This document shows, piece by piece, positions 53,462 to 62,390 of a stretch of 64,000 bases of DNA; the first letter of the stretch is position 1; the number at the start of each line of letters is the position of its first letter. Below the pieces are notes generated by a model that had not been told where the DNA came from, did not search any database, and saw only the letters and a program-made list of their open reading frames with translations. The stretch lies in assembly GCA_029561455.1 (NCBI GenBank), contig JAKQIY010000028.1, positions 33,048 to 97,047 of the forward strand. Direction: 5' to 3'. The translations under genes were made by a program, and so were the position numbers. Origin of the DNA: a bacterium. GTDB lineage: Bacteria; Zhuqueibacterota; Zhuqueibacteria; Residuimicrobiales; Krinioviventaceae.

Positions 53462-54283
53462 TTGCGGATAAAACTTTCCTTACGCACCGAAATCGCCGGC
53501 TGGTTGACTTTGAATTATCAATACCAGCTTGCTGCGGCAATTTATAACATTCTTTCACAATCCTCCCCCGAGTATTCGGCGTTTTTGCACGATCACGGTT
53601 ACCTGGGCGCCGACGGTAAATTACGTAAATTGTTTACCTTTTCCCGGTTACAGTTATATAACGGGGGCGGCCGTCAGGGCGATTTTTTACGTTTATCAAT
53701 CCATACCCGCGCTGAATTGTTTATCAGCAGCCCCATGATTAATGAATTCATTCAACACCTGGTTGTGGGGCTTTTTACCAACCAAAAAATAAACATTGAG
53801 AGTAAAGAAAAGCAAGCATCGTTCCGAATCGAGCGTATTGAAGTTTTGCCGAACCCGGAATTTACAGAAACCTGCCGTTTTCTGGCCTTATCGCCAATTG
53901 TATTGACAACAGCAGCAAATACTTCATCTGGAATGCAAATGTATTATTACCGGCCGTTCGATGAGGGCATTTCCGAAGCCGTCCGTGCATCTTTACTTAA
54001 AAAGCATGAAACCATATACAATGCCCCGCCGGAAAATACCGACCTAACATTTACTATTGATTGTGACTATATTACCCGCAAGGGCGGACAGGATAAAGTT
54101 TCCAAACTTATCCATATTAAAGAGGGACATGAAGATGAAACCCGCGTTAAAGCCTTTTTATGCCCGTTTTACCTGTCCGGCTCAAAAGGACTGATGCTAA
54201 CCGCCTGGGACTGCGGCCTGGGCGATAAAACCAGCATGGGGTTTGGGTGCGTAGATTTGGCGGGTGAGAAGAAAGTTAGTTAA
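53462..54283 (+). CDS. cas6: Cas6 CRISPR RNA endoribonuclease
   Basis: This 273-residue RAMP-fold nuclease cuts the CRISPR transcript within each repeat, leaving the ATTGAAAC handle expected here. It shows the usual RIKLSLRTE first strand and a C-terminal G-rich loop (GLGDKTSMGFGCVDL, about residues 254-268) typical of Cas6. I start at TTG (53462) because GGAGGG lies 3 nt before it and Cas6 proteins normally begin with this strand; a longer TTG frame from 53417 has no ribosome site. It leads the cas operon. Its GC content is clearly higher than that of cas8b to cas4. Confidence 0.9.
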   Translation: MRIKLSLRTEIAGWLTLNYQYQLAAAIYNILSQSSPEYSAFLHDHGYLGADGKLRKLFTFSRLQLYNGGGRQGDFLRLSIHTRAELFISSPMINEFIQHLVVGLFTNQKINIESKEKQASFRIERIEVLPNPEFTETCRFLALSPIVLTTAANTSSGMQMYYYRPFDEGISEAVRASLLKKHETIYNAPPENTDLTFTIDCDYITRKGGQDKVSKLIHIKEGHEDETRVKAFLCPFYLSGSKGLMLTAWDCGLGDKTSMGFGCVDLAGEKKVS

Positions 54284-54301
54284 TTTAAATGGAGAATTAT
54301 T

Positions 54302-56218
54302 ATGCTGCATACAATTGCTCAAATAGGTAAAATAGTATCAGCCCAAAGTAAAGGAGATGATATTTTTGAATTTTTAGTACCAGATAGTACAAAATTTAAG
54401 TCAATCATTAAAATCAATTTTGATACTGAAAATAGTAAATTAGAAATTGATCTTGAAAAAAGTACAAATCAGGATACCTTATCAAAAGAAATCCTGTTGC
54501 AATATTTGTATATGCCTTCTGATAAGGGTAATCGACCACAATACCAGGCTTCTTCTACTAATTTATCCTATTTACTAAGTCAAATCATACCCAATTTATT
54601 TTTATTTATTGAGAATGGTGAGCTTAAAAATATACTCAATAGAGCAATACAACTCTTTTTTGTTGAAACGGAAAAGCCCAAAGATGCTAAATATGGCAAA
54701 ATTGTTAATGATAAATTTCTTAAAGAATATGATGTGAAATTTATTAATAGCAAAAATGAAAAAATAAAAGTTAATATTGAAAATTATGCTGAACAAATAG
54801 ATTTTAAAATACGTGAGAAATATAATTTAAGACCAAATGAATATTTTTATACATTATTTATTGATAATAAACCAATAGTAAACTATGAAGATTATAAAAA
54901 CTTTATCCTACATAAAAATCTAGATGAAGCCTTTGAGGATGATAATGATGTCCATGAACAATATTGTTCAATCTGTGGGAATATTGCCAAAGCTACACAA
55001 AATACTACGCGGTTTCAATTAAAATTTTATATGATAGATAAAATCAATTTTGCATCCCATTTTGACAAAACCAATTTTTTTAAAAGTGTCTCTTTATGTC
55101 AAGATTGCTATAAGTATGTATTATTAGGAGAAAATTGGATAAATAAAAATCTGAGAACAAGATTAGGGGGCTTTGAATTATATATTTTACCACATTTTGT
55201 TTTTCCATTAGAAAATTCAGAAAATTTATACCATATAATCAACCAGGTTCCTAAAGATTTTAATGAAATAAAAAATTATAAGTCTATCCAACAATTAGAA
55301 TACAAGTCATTGGTTTTGTCGAGACAAAATCCTTTTCTAATAAATTTTATGTTTTACAAAAAATCACAATCAGCTTTTAAAATTCTCTTACTATTTAAAG
55401 ATGTACCACCAACCCGTTTATTAGAAATAGAAAAAGTATTAAATCAAATAATTTGTATTAAAAATAACTTACAATTATCATCTATTGATTTTAGTTTAGA
55501 ATTAATTTACTGGCTTATTCCACTAAAGAAAAAGGGGGCTGATCTTTTGGAACTTAGAAAGTTATTACAATTCTATAATAGTATATTTTGTGATTTTCCA
55601 ATAGATCAAAATATTTTATTTAAATTTTATTGTGAATTAGCACATATCCATCATTTTCAAACATATTATATTTACCAAATTAGTCATTCGGACAATCCCA
55701 ATATTACCTTAGTATACGATACAATTAAATGGAACTTTTTTCTTTTATTTTTAAGTAAACTCAATTTAATAAATGGAGGACAATACATGGAAAACAATAC
55801 TCTTGAAAAGTATTATCCAGAGGGTATCGCTGATTTCTTCAGACAGATGAATTATAATTGCGTTCAACAAGGATTAGCTCTTTTAGGGTATGTACTTGGT
55901 GCTGTTGCATACGCCCAATATAAAGAAGGGTTATCCAACAAGCCTGTGTTAGATAAAATTAATTATCAAGGTATGACGGATGAAAAAATAGTTCGTCTTT
56001 TTAATAGTTTATTTGAAAAAATTCGTCAATACAAACAACATATTGGATTTGCTGAACGTTGGTGGTCAGTTGCAAAACAAAATTATGAAGCTGGGAATAA
56101 TATTACCCTTTCATCTGATGAAAGAGTCTTCTATTTACTTTCCGGATATGCACTTAATACATTACACACAAGGAAAGATAGTACCTTTGAAGAAAACAAT
56201 AATGATAAACAAGAATAA
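54302..56218 (+). CDS. cas8b: Cas8b (Csh1/TM1802-like) large Cascade subunit
   Basis: This 638-residue large subunit of type I-B Cascade recognises the PAM and recruits Cas3. It carries a zinc-ribbon-like pair, CSICGN (about residues 222-227) and LCQDC (about residues 262-266), typical of Csh1-type Cas8b. The C-terminal 143 residues are helical and correspond to the small subunit, and they can also be made separately (see Cas11b). GGAG precedes the ATG. The gene is strongly AT-rich: a hand-counted 60-nt sample at 55621-55680 has 12 G/C. It lies 18 nt after cas6 and 23 nt before cas7. Confidence 0.85.
   Translation: MLHTIAQIGKIVSAQSKGDDIFEFLVPDSTKFKSIIKINFDTENSKLEIDLEKSTNQDTLSKEILLQYLYMPSDKGNRPQYQASSTNLSYLLSQIIPNLFLFIENGELKNILNRAIQLFFVETEKPKDAKYGKIVNDKFLKEYDVKFINSKNEKIKVNIENYAEQIDFKIREKYNLRPNEYFYTLFIDNKPIVNYEDYKNFILHKNLDEAFEDDNDVHEQYCSICGNIAKATQNTTRFQLKFYMIDKINFASHFDKTNFFKSVSLCQDCYKYVLLGENWINKNLRTRLGGFELYILPHFVFPLENSENLYHIINQVPKDFNEIKNYKSIQQLEYKSLVLSRQNPFLINFMFYKKSQSAFKILLLFKDVPPTRLLEIEKVLNQIICIKNNLQLSSIDFSLELIYWLIPLKKKGADLLELRKLLQFYNSIFCDFPIDQNILFKFYCELAHIHHFQTYYIYQISHSDNPNITLVYDTIKWNFFLLFLSKLNLINGGQYMENNTLEKYYPEGIADFFRQMNYNCVQQGLALLGYVLGAVAYAQYKEGLSNKPVLDKINYQGMTDEKIVRLFNSLFEKIRQYKQHIGFAERWWSVAKQNYEAGNNITLSSDERVFYLLSGYALNTLHTRKDSTFEENNNDKQE
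55787..56218 (+). CDS. cas11b: Cas11b small subunit from an internal start in cas8b
   Basis: An ATG at 55787 lies in the cas8b frame (codon 496). It is preceded by GGAGGA (55775-55780) with a 6-nt gap, which is as strong as the site before cas7. Starting here yields a 143-residue helical protein beginning MENNTLEKYYPEGIADFF and ending at the cas8b stop. Internal translation of a small subunit from cas8b or other large-subunit genes is established for type I-B, I-C and I-D systems. Several copies would line the Cascade belly and hold the non-target strand. That it is made here is inference. Confidence 0.75.
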   Translation: MENNTLEKYYPEGIADFFRQMNYNCVQQGLALLGYVLGAVAYAQYKEGLSNKPVLDKINYQGMTDEKIVRLFNSLFEKIRQYKQHIGFAERWWSVAKQNYEAGNNITLSSDERVFYLLSGYALNTLHTRKDSTFEENNNDKQE

Positions 56219-56241
56219 AAAATTATTAGGAGGATTTTATC

Positions 56242-57141
56242 ATGACAAATTCTGATATTCTATTTATTTATGATGCGCAATTGTGTAATCCAAATGGTGA
56301 TCCGGATGAAGAAAACAGACCTCGCATGGATTATCCTACTCAAACAAATCTGGTAAGTGATGTTCGGCTAAAACGTTATATCCGAGATTACTTTCAGGAT
56401 AAAGGTGAACAATTATACATACAAAAAGGCGATAATGGTGAGGTATTTACAGCTGCACAAAGAATTCAAACAATAATAAAACAGTCCAAAGTTGAAAAAT
56501 TTTCATCGGAAGAAATTAAAAAAATTCTAGACACTTTAATTGATATTCGTATGTTTGGAGCAACTATACCTAGTAAAGGACAATCACTTGCATTCACAGG
56601 ACCGGTTCAATTCAATTGGGGTTTTTCATTGAATAAAGCATATTTATTAGAAACACAAACAATAACTTCGCATTTAGGAGCCAAAGAAGGTGGCGAACAA
56701 GGCACAATGGGTAAAGATTATAGAATTAAATACTCTTTAATTGCATTTTCTGGTATCATTTCCGGTTTTAATGCAAAACACACACAATTATCTGAAAATG
56801 ATATTAATAATTTGGATGTAGCAACTATCAAGTCAATTCCCTTACATGCCACCCGTAGTAAAATAGGTCAAGAACCTCGATTGTATATCCGTGCTGAATA
56901 TACTACTAATGATTTTATCTTGGGTGATTTTCGGAAATGGATAAGACTACAAAATAATAATTCTAAAAAAGATGATGAAATTTTTTCTGCAAAAGATGTT
57001 ACCCTAGATATTTCAGCATTAATTCAGAAATTGAATGAAAATTCTCAAAAGATAAATAAAATAGTTTTCTGGAAAAGTGATGCCTTACAAATACAAGGCT
57101 CCGAAAATGATATTAAAAAAATTAGTATTTTAAATTTATAA
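56242..57141 (+). CDS. cas7: Cas7 (Csh2) Cascade backbone protein
   Basis: This 299-residue backbone subunit binds the crRNA spacer in multiple copies. It has the Csh2 signature near the N-terminus: DILFIYDAQLCNPNGDPDEEN, split as YDAQLCNPNGDP and ENRPRMD, followed by NLVSDVRLKRYIRDYF. Later blocks are RMFGATIP and GFVQFNWGFS-like FTGPVQFNWGFSL. It is intact, with a strong ribosome site (TTAGGAGGA) 9 nt upstream of ATG. Its composition is AT-rich like cas8b. Confidence 0.93.
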   Translation: MTNSDILFIYDAQLCNPNGDPDEENRPRMDYPTQTNLVSDVRLKRYIRDYFQDKGEQLYIQKGDNGEVFTAAQRIQTIIKQSKVEKFSSEEIKKILDTLIDIRMFGATIPSKGQSLAFTGPVQFNWGFSLNKAYLLETQTITSHLGAKEGGEQGTMGKDYRIKYSLIAFSGIISGFNAKHTQLSENDINNLDVATIKSIPLHATRSKIGQEPRLYIRAEYTTNDFILGDFRKWIRLQNNNSKKDDEIFSAKDVTLDISALIQKLNENSQKINKIVFWKSDALQIQGSENDIKKISILNL

Positions 57142-57153
57142 TGGAGTCATAAC

Positions 57154-57912
57154 ATGGATAATTTCCTTGTATTTGACTGGAAAGGATTTTTTGCACATTT
57201 CCGACAGTTTGAATCAAATTCTTCTTCTCTTAGTTATACTTTTCCTCCCCCAACTGCTATATCAGGTATGTTGGCAGGATTGACAGGGATACAGAAAGAT
57301 AAATATTATTCAATCTATCTACCTGATAAAATAAGATTTGGAGTACAAATACTTGCAGATCCCAAAAAAATCATGCAAACATGCAATTACATTTATGCAA
57401 AAAGTCCTGGTGATCTAAATATGAGTGGTGATAATCTTCATACTCAAATTCCAGTTGAATTAGTAGTATCATCAAGTTTTCCTAATGATGTTTTGCATTA
57501 CCGAATTTTTTTAAAAATCAGTGATGACAATTTGTATGATAGTTTATACAAAACAATTACAAATTATTCATTTCAGTACCTTCCTTATTTAGGTAGTGCA
57601 CCTTTTACCTCTTGGCTTGAATGGCCTGGTGATTTGAAATTGCTTGATAAGCTTGAGGGTAATATTATTTCTGATACTACTGTAAATCTCAATTTAATTG
57701 ACAAAAAATCTACAAGTTTGGAAAAAATTGATGATAAACCCCCTGCCTTCTTTGTTGAACATATGCGTTACTATTTCAAAGAGAACAGGGAACCCGGACA
57801 AATTGTAGATGTGATTTGGGAGAGAAACCGACAAAAAATAAAATCATCCTTCAATGAACCGGTATTTAAATTTCAGCTTGAAAAACAAGTTATTAATGTT
57901 TCATTTATTTAA
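57154..57912 (+). CDS. cas5: Cas5 (Cas5h-type) Cascade subunit
   Basis: This 252-residue RAMP protein caps the 5' handle of crRNA. The N-terminal strand FLVFDWKGFFAHFRQFESN and the loop SLSYTFPPPTAISGMLAGLTGI (about residues 24-45) are diagnostic of Cas5 in I-B. A C-terminal segment, LPYLGSAPFTSWLEWPG, is typical of Cas5h. It lies 12 nt after cas7 and 14 nt before cas3. It is smaller than Cas5d and has no Cas6-like catalytic His visible. Confidence 0.92.
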   Translation: MDNFLVFDWKGFFAHFRQFESNSSSLSYTFPPPTAISGMLAGLTGIQKDKYYSIYLPDKIRFGVQILADPKKIMQTCNYIYAKSPGDLNMSGDNLHTQIPVELVVSSSFPNDVLHYRIFLKISDDNLYDSLYKTITNYSFQYLPYLGSAPFTSWLEWPGDLKLLDKLEGNIISDTTVNLNLIDKKSTSLEKIDDKPPAFFVEHMRYYFKENREPGQIVDVIWERNRQKIKSSFNEPVFKFQLEKQVINVSFI

Positions 57913-57926
57913 AAGAGTCATGAGTT

Positions 57927-60389
57927 ATGTATTATTCTCATTACGAAAAAGATAGTAATAATGTTATAATTTATCAGAAAGAATTAAAATCGCATTTATA
58001 CGAAGTTGCTGCATCAACCCGTGAAATAACCGTGGGGATGCAGCAATTTACAACCATACAGCCCTGGTTTATTGATTTAGCATATTTAATTGGCTTATCA
58101 CATGATTTTGGTAAATATACTCATTACTTCCAGGAATATCTGATAAATAATGTTAATACTGGGCCTTTAAAAAATCATAGCTTGTTTTCTGCTTTATGGG
58201 GCATTTGGGTTGTATGCAATCAGGAAAAGTGGGATTATAATATTAAAAAAAGGGCTTTTTTATTAACTTTTGCATGTATTCTAAATCATCACGGAGAAAT
58301 TCAGAATATTAATCTTTGGCTCTTGGATTTATTTAACTATTTTCAACCAGATATTTGTGATTATATGGATACCAGAAGAAAACAAGCTTATGATGCTTTA
58401 TTTACAAAACAATTACCTGATGTATTGAAAATATCATCTTTTATAGATAATCAGTTAAAAGACTCACATTTAAATCTGCCATCTGTTTCTTCATTAGATA
58501 CTTTCTTACAGTCTGTTCCGGATTCCGATTTTTTCAATTTGTTATCTAGTGCAATTAATCAATATGAAACTTTGAATACAAAACAAACTTGCGGTCAATT
58601 TAATCAAGAACTCTATTTACTATTCTCTGTATTAATTGATACTGATAAAAGGGATGCAGCAAATATATCTAAAGACAATGAACGACCATATATACCGGAA
58701 GATTTAGTAACGAATTTTATTACTTCTACAAAATTCCCTGATTCGGATCAAATTCTTGGTAATATTCGTAAAAGTCTATTTCAAGACCTTGATTCAGAAG
58801 TTAAACAAATAAATCTAAATAAAAAAATATATACTTTAACGGCACCTACTGGAGCCGGGAAAACACTATCTGTTCTTAATTTTGCATTTAAATTACGTCA
58901 ACGAATTTATACTGATAAAAAATATTTACCACGAATAGTATATGCATTACCTTTTACTTCAATTATTGATCAAAATTATAATACTATTTTTAAAGTTCTT
59001 TCCCAATTAACAAACTTTACAAATAACCAATCTGCTTTTTTATTAAAACATCATCATCTTGCAGAAATTGAATACAAAACTGAAAAAGAAGATAATTTAC
59101 CAGTAGAAAAAGCGCTTATGTTAGTTGAAAGTTGGGAAGCTGAAATTATCGTAACTACTTTTATACAAATCTTTAATACAATTTGTGGAAATAAAAATCG
59201 ATTTTTAAAAAAATATTATAAATTATTTGGTAGTATTATCATACTGGATGAAATTCAAAATATTAATATTGAATATTGGGAATTAATAAATAAACAATTA
59301 CTAATGTTATCAGAGTGGGCACAGTGTACAATAATTCTCATGTCAGCAACGCAACCTTTAATTTTTCAACCACATCAATCTGTCGAGTTAGTAAAATCAT
59401 TTGAAAAATATTTCAAGAGTGTAAATCGAACAATATTCAAAATAAATCTCATTCCTCAAAAATTAAATGATTTCTATATTCTTTTCAAAAAACAACTTGA
59501 AGCAAACAAATCTTATGCAATAATAGTAAATACAATTAGGACATCTATTGATTTGCATAAACTATTAGAAAATGATAAAACTATTTATCATAAAATTTTT
59601 TATCTTTCTACTAATATCATACCTAAACATAGAGCTGAGCGAATCCAAGAAATATGTAAATTTTTAGAAGTGAGAAAACCAATAATACTAGTTTGTACTC
59701 AAGTTATTGAAGCTGGAGTAGATTTCGATTTCGATGTTATTTTCAGAGATATTGCGCCAATTGATTCATTAGTCCAATCAGCGGGGAGAGCAAACCGAAA
59801 CGGTAACGACGATAAAGGAATTGTTAATATAATTAAACTTGTTAATGAACAAGATAAGGTAATGGCCAAATGGATTTATGGTCAAGGTCATTTAACTGTA
59901 GCAGAAAAGTTATTATGTGATGTTAATGAAATATATGAACCTGACTTTTATCACCTGGTCAAAAATAGTTATAAACAATTAGCCAATCTGATTGATCAAA
60001 ATCTTGGGATACAAATCTTTAAAGACTGGTGGCTTAGTTCAAAGTATGAGGCTCTCGAAAAATTCAATTTAATTTCTCAACATGGTTTTTACCGAGACGT
60101 TTTTATCCCTATTGATGAATATAGTAAAAAAATCTGGGATCAATATTTGAAATTAATAATTCAAGAACCAGATGTAATTAAAAAAAGGAAAAATCATTTA
60201 TTAATCAAAAAATCAATACGCGATTATACACTATCTATTTCTGAAAATCAATGCAAGATTCATTTTTGGGATTACTGTAGAAATAATACATTTCACCTTG
60301 GCTATATCAATCCTGATTTCCTCCAAGATTATTATAATATTAATACAGGTTTTAAACGATTTGATGAACAAGAAACAATGATTTTTTAA
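57927..60389 (+). CDS. cas3: Cas3 HD nuclease-helicase
   Basis: This 820-residue effector shreds target DNA after Cascade binding. The HD nuclease comes first: SHDFGKYTHYF (His59-Asp60), KNHSLFSALWG and LNHHGEIQN. The superfamily-2 helicase follows: Walker A LTAPTGAGKT (about residue 306), DEIQ (about residue 441), MSATQP (about residue 472) and motif VI QSAGRANRNG (about residue 617). It is a full single-polypeptide enzyme, so interference should be competent. It ends one base before cas4. Confidence 0.95.
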   Translation: MYYSHYEKDSNNVIIYQKELKSHLYEVAASTREITVGMQQFTTIQPWFIDLAYLIGLSHDFGKYTHYFQEYLINNVNTGPLKNHSLFSALWGIWVVCNQEKWDYNIKKRAFLLTFACILNHHGEIQNINLWLLDLFNYFQPDICDYMDTRRKQAYDALFTKQLPDVLKISSFIDNQLKDSHLNLPSVSSLDTFLQSVPDSDFFNLLSSAINQYETLNTKQTCGQFNQELYLLFSVLIDTDKRDAANISKDNERPYIPEDLVTNFITSTKFPDSDQILGNIRKSLFQDLDSEVKQINLNKKIYTLTAPTGAGKTLSVLNFAFKLRQRIYTDKKYLPRIVYALPFTSIIDQNYNTIFKVLSQLTNFTNNQSAFLLKHHHLAEIEYKTEKEDNLPVEKALMLVESWEAEIIVTTFIQIFNTICGNKNRFLKKYYKLFGSIIILDEIQNINIEYWELINKQLLMLSEWAQCTIILMSATQPLIFQPHQSVELVKSFEKYFKSVNRTIFKINLIPQKLNDFYILFKKQLEANKSYAIIVNTIRTSIDLHKLLENDKTIYHKIFYLSTNIIPKHRAERIQEICKFLEVRKPIILVCTQVIEAGVDFDFDVIFRDIAPIDSLVQSAGRANRNGNDDKGIVNIIKLVNEQDKVMAKWIYGQGHLTVAEKLLCDVNEIYEPDFYHLVKNSYKQLANLIDQNLGIQIFKDWWLSSKYEALEKFNLISQHGFYRDVFIPIDEYSKKIWDQYLKLIIQEPDVIKKRKNHLLIKKSIRDYTLSISENQCKIHFWDYCRNNTFHLGYINPDFLQDYYNINTGFKRFDEQETMIF

Positions 60390-60390
60390 A

Positions 60391-60924
60391 ATGAATTTTC
60401 AAGAAAAGAATACTGAATTAGATATACTCGAAATTCGATTTACCGGTACCCAGGTAAATTACTATTTTCATTGCAAAAAAGAACTATGGTTCTTTTCACA
60501 CAATATTTTAACTGATCATGAATCTGATTTAGTATTGCAGGGCAGGTTATTACATGATTCATCCTATTCAAGAGAAAAAAAAGAAATTGAAATTGATCAA
60601 ATTAAAATTGATTTTTTTGATTTGCAAGATAATGTGCTTCATGAAGTGAAACGATCTGATACTTTTGAGAATAATCACCGTTGGCAAGTTTTATTTTATT
60701 TATTTTATTTGAAACAAAAAGGGATAAATAACATATCTGGTGAAATTAATTATCCATTAATAAAAAAAAAGATAGAAGTTAATTTAACACCAGAAAAAGA
60801 AAATGAAATAGGTAATATTTTAAAAGATATTAATCTTATAAATAATTTATCTGAACCGCCAAAAGTGTCATTTAGAAAGAGTTATTGTAGTAAATGCAGT
60901 TATTACGAACTATGTTTCATCTAA
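60391..60924 (+). CDS. cas4: Cas4 RecB-like nuclease
   Basis: This 177-residue adaptation nuclease trims prespacers and checks the PAM. It has the four-cysteine Fe-S cluster pattern: HCKKELW (about residue 30) near the N-terminus and CSKCSYYELC at the C-terminus. The RecB motif is seen as DNVLHEVKRSDTF and HRWQVLFYLFYL. The gene starts immediately after cas3 and 15 nt before cas1. It is AT-rich like the effector genes although it belongs functionally to adaptation. Confidence 0.92.
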   Translation: MNFQEKNTELDILEIRFTGTQVNYYFHCKKELWFFSHNILTDHESDLVLQGRLLHDSSYSREKKEIEIDQIKIDFFDLQDNVLHEVKRSDTFENNHRWQVLFYLFYLKQKGINNISGEINYPLIKKKIEVNLTPEKENEIGNILKDINLINNLSEPPKVSFRKSYCSKCSYYELCFI

Positions 60925-60939
60925 AAGGCATATAACAAT

Positions 60940-62025
60940 ATGCAACGCCCCTATTACATATTCAGTCCCGGCCGCATTCGCCGCCAGCAAAACACCCTGT
61001 TTTTTGAAAAAGCGGAAAACGCCGATCAGCCAGAACCGAACTCGGAAACCGAAGACGAATTCATTGTCGACAGCATAGAATTTGAAGCCCAGCGCAATGA
61101 GCGTGATCAGGTAATAAAACGAGTAATTCCGATTGAAGACGTGGATTCACTCTATTTCTTTGGCGAGGTAACCTTTAACAGCAAACTTGTGCACCTGCTG
61201 GCGCAGCAACACATAACTGCCCATTTTTTTAACTATTACGGATTCTACTCCTCCAGCCTGGTGCCACGCGAATACCTGTTGAGCGGCAAAGTTATTGTTA
61301 GCCAGGTACAACATTACCTGGATTCTGCAAAACGCCTGGCTCTGGCCAAAGAATTTATAGAAGCCGCCGCCGAAAATATTCTCAACAACCTGCGCTACTA
61401 CCAAAATCGCGGCAAAGACCTGCAAAACGGTATCGACAACATTCACAAAGAAATGATAACCCTTAATGCAGCACCTAATGTCGATGAACTTATGGCCGCC
61501 GAAGGCCGCATCCGCAGCATCTATTATCTGTGTTGGGACGATATAATCGACGCCGATTTTCCCTATGAAAAGCGCACCCGCCGTCCGCCGGAAAACGCCC
61601 TCAACGCCCTGATTTCTTTCGGCAACAGTATGCTGTATACCACTACCCTGGGCGAGATCTACCACACCCAACTCAACCCGACCATCAGCTTTTTACACGA
61701 ACCGGGCGAGCGCCGCTTTTCTCTTAGCCTGGACATGGCTGAAGTATTCAAGCCCTTTTTGGTCGACCGGCTTATTTTTAGCTTGCTGAACAAAGGCAGC
61801 ATCAAAAAGAAACATTTTGAGGAAAAACTGAATTTTTGCTATTTAAATGAAGAAGGCCGGAAAATATTTGTTGAAGCCTATGACGAGCGCATGAAAACCA
61901 CCGTTAAACACCGCAGTTTGGGCAGAAACGTATCGTACCGACGCCTGATCCGTCTCGAAGCCTATAAACTGATCAAACACGTTGCCGGTATTAAAACCTA
62001 TAACGCTTTTCGCTTGTGGTGGTAA
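60940..62025 (+). CDS. cas1: Cas1 integrase
   Basis: This 361-residue spacer integrase has catalytic residues Glu188 in AAEGRIRS, His253 in FLHEPGERRFSL and Asp265 in SLDMAEVFKP. Compared with usual Cas1b proteins (about 320-330 residues), it has an extra acidic stretch at about residues 25-62 between the first two beta strands (beginning ENADQPEPNSETEDE). Composition changes sharply here: a hand-counted 60-nt sample (61381-61440) has 30 G/C against 12 in cas8b. It overlaps cas2 by 1 nt. Confidence 0.95.
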   Translation: MQRPYYIFSPGRIRRQQNTLFFEKAENADQPEPNSETEDEFIVDSIEFEAQRNERDQVIKRVIPIEDVDSLYFFGEVTFNSKLVHLLAQQHITAHFFNYYGFYSSSLVPREYLLSGKVIVSQVQHYLDSAKRLALAKEFIEAAAENILNNLRYYQNRGKDLQNGIDNIHKEMITLNAAPNVDELMAAEGRIRSIYYLCWDDIIDADFPYEKRTRRPPENALNALISFGNSMLYTTTLGEIYHTQLNPTISFLHEPGERRFSLSLDMAEVFKPFLVDRLIFSLLNKGSIKKKHFEEKLNFCYLNEEGRKIFVEAYDERMKTTVKHRSLGRNVSYRRLIRLEAYKLIKHVAGIKTYNAFRLWW

Positions 62026-62291
62026 TGATGTATGTTATTCTTGTCTATGATGTAGAGCAAAAAAGGGTCGCCAAAGCCCTTAAAGTATGTCGCGGTTACC
62101 TGCATTGGGTGCAAAATAGTGTTTTTGAAGGCGAAATTACCGAGGGCAAACTGAAAGAATTACTGCAAAAAATCAAAGTAGTGATCAACAAGAAAAAGGA
62201 TTCCATCCTTTTATACAAATTCGAGCAGGAAAAAGCCTTTGAAAAGGAAATCATCGGCCAGGAAAAGGCGCCGGTGAGTCAAATAATCTAA
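62025..62291 (+). CDS. cas2: Cas2 adaptation protein
   Basis: This 88-residue ferredoxin-fold protein forms the Cas1-Cas2 integrase scaffold. It has MYVILVYDVEQKRVAKALKV with the conserved Asp after strand 1, then YLHWVQNSVFEGEIT and a C-terminal strand. I use the ATG at 62025, which overlaps the cas1 stop (TAATG); a second ATG follows immediately. It is the last cas gene, 99 nt before the first repeat. Confidence 0.93.
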   Translation: MMYVILVYDVEQKRVAKALKVCRGYLHWVQNSVFEGEITEGKLKELLQKIKVVINKKKDSILLYKFEQEKAFEKEIIGQEKAPVSQII

Positions 62292-62390
62292 CGTCGTCGA
62301 ACCCCCGGGGTTTTTACATCATCGGGGGTTGACGATAAAAAGGCTTGCAAAAGGGTAAAAAAACCCTTATTTTTAGGCGTTTTTGGGCGA
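62292..62390 (+). promoter_or_regulatory. CRISPR leader with a strong hairpin
   Basis: The 99 nt between cas2 and the first repeat begin with CGTCGAACCCCCG (62295-62307) pairing with CGGGGGTTGACG (62323-62334), with one bulged base. An A/T-rich stretch follows. The hairpin could end the cas transcript or serve as a leader element; the array promoter and integration signals should lie between 62335 and 62390. Confidence 0.65.

Noticed and set aside
61147..61671. 174-residue minus-strand ORF
   Set aside because: It lies wholly inside cas1 in the opposite direction and has no recognisable domain.
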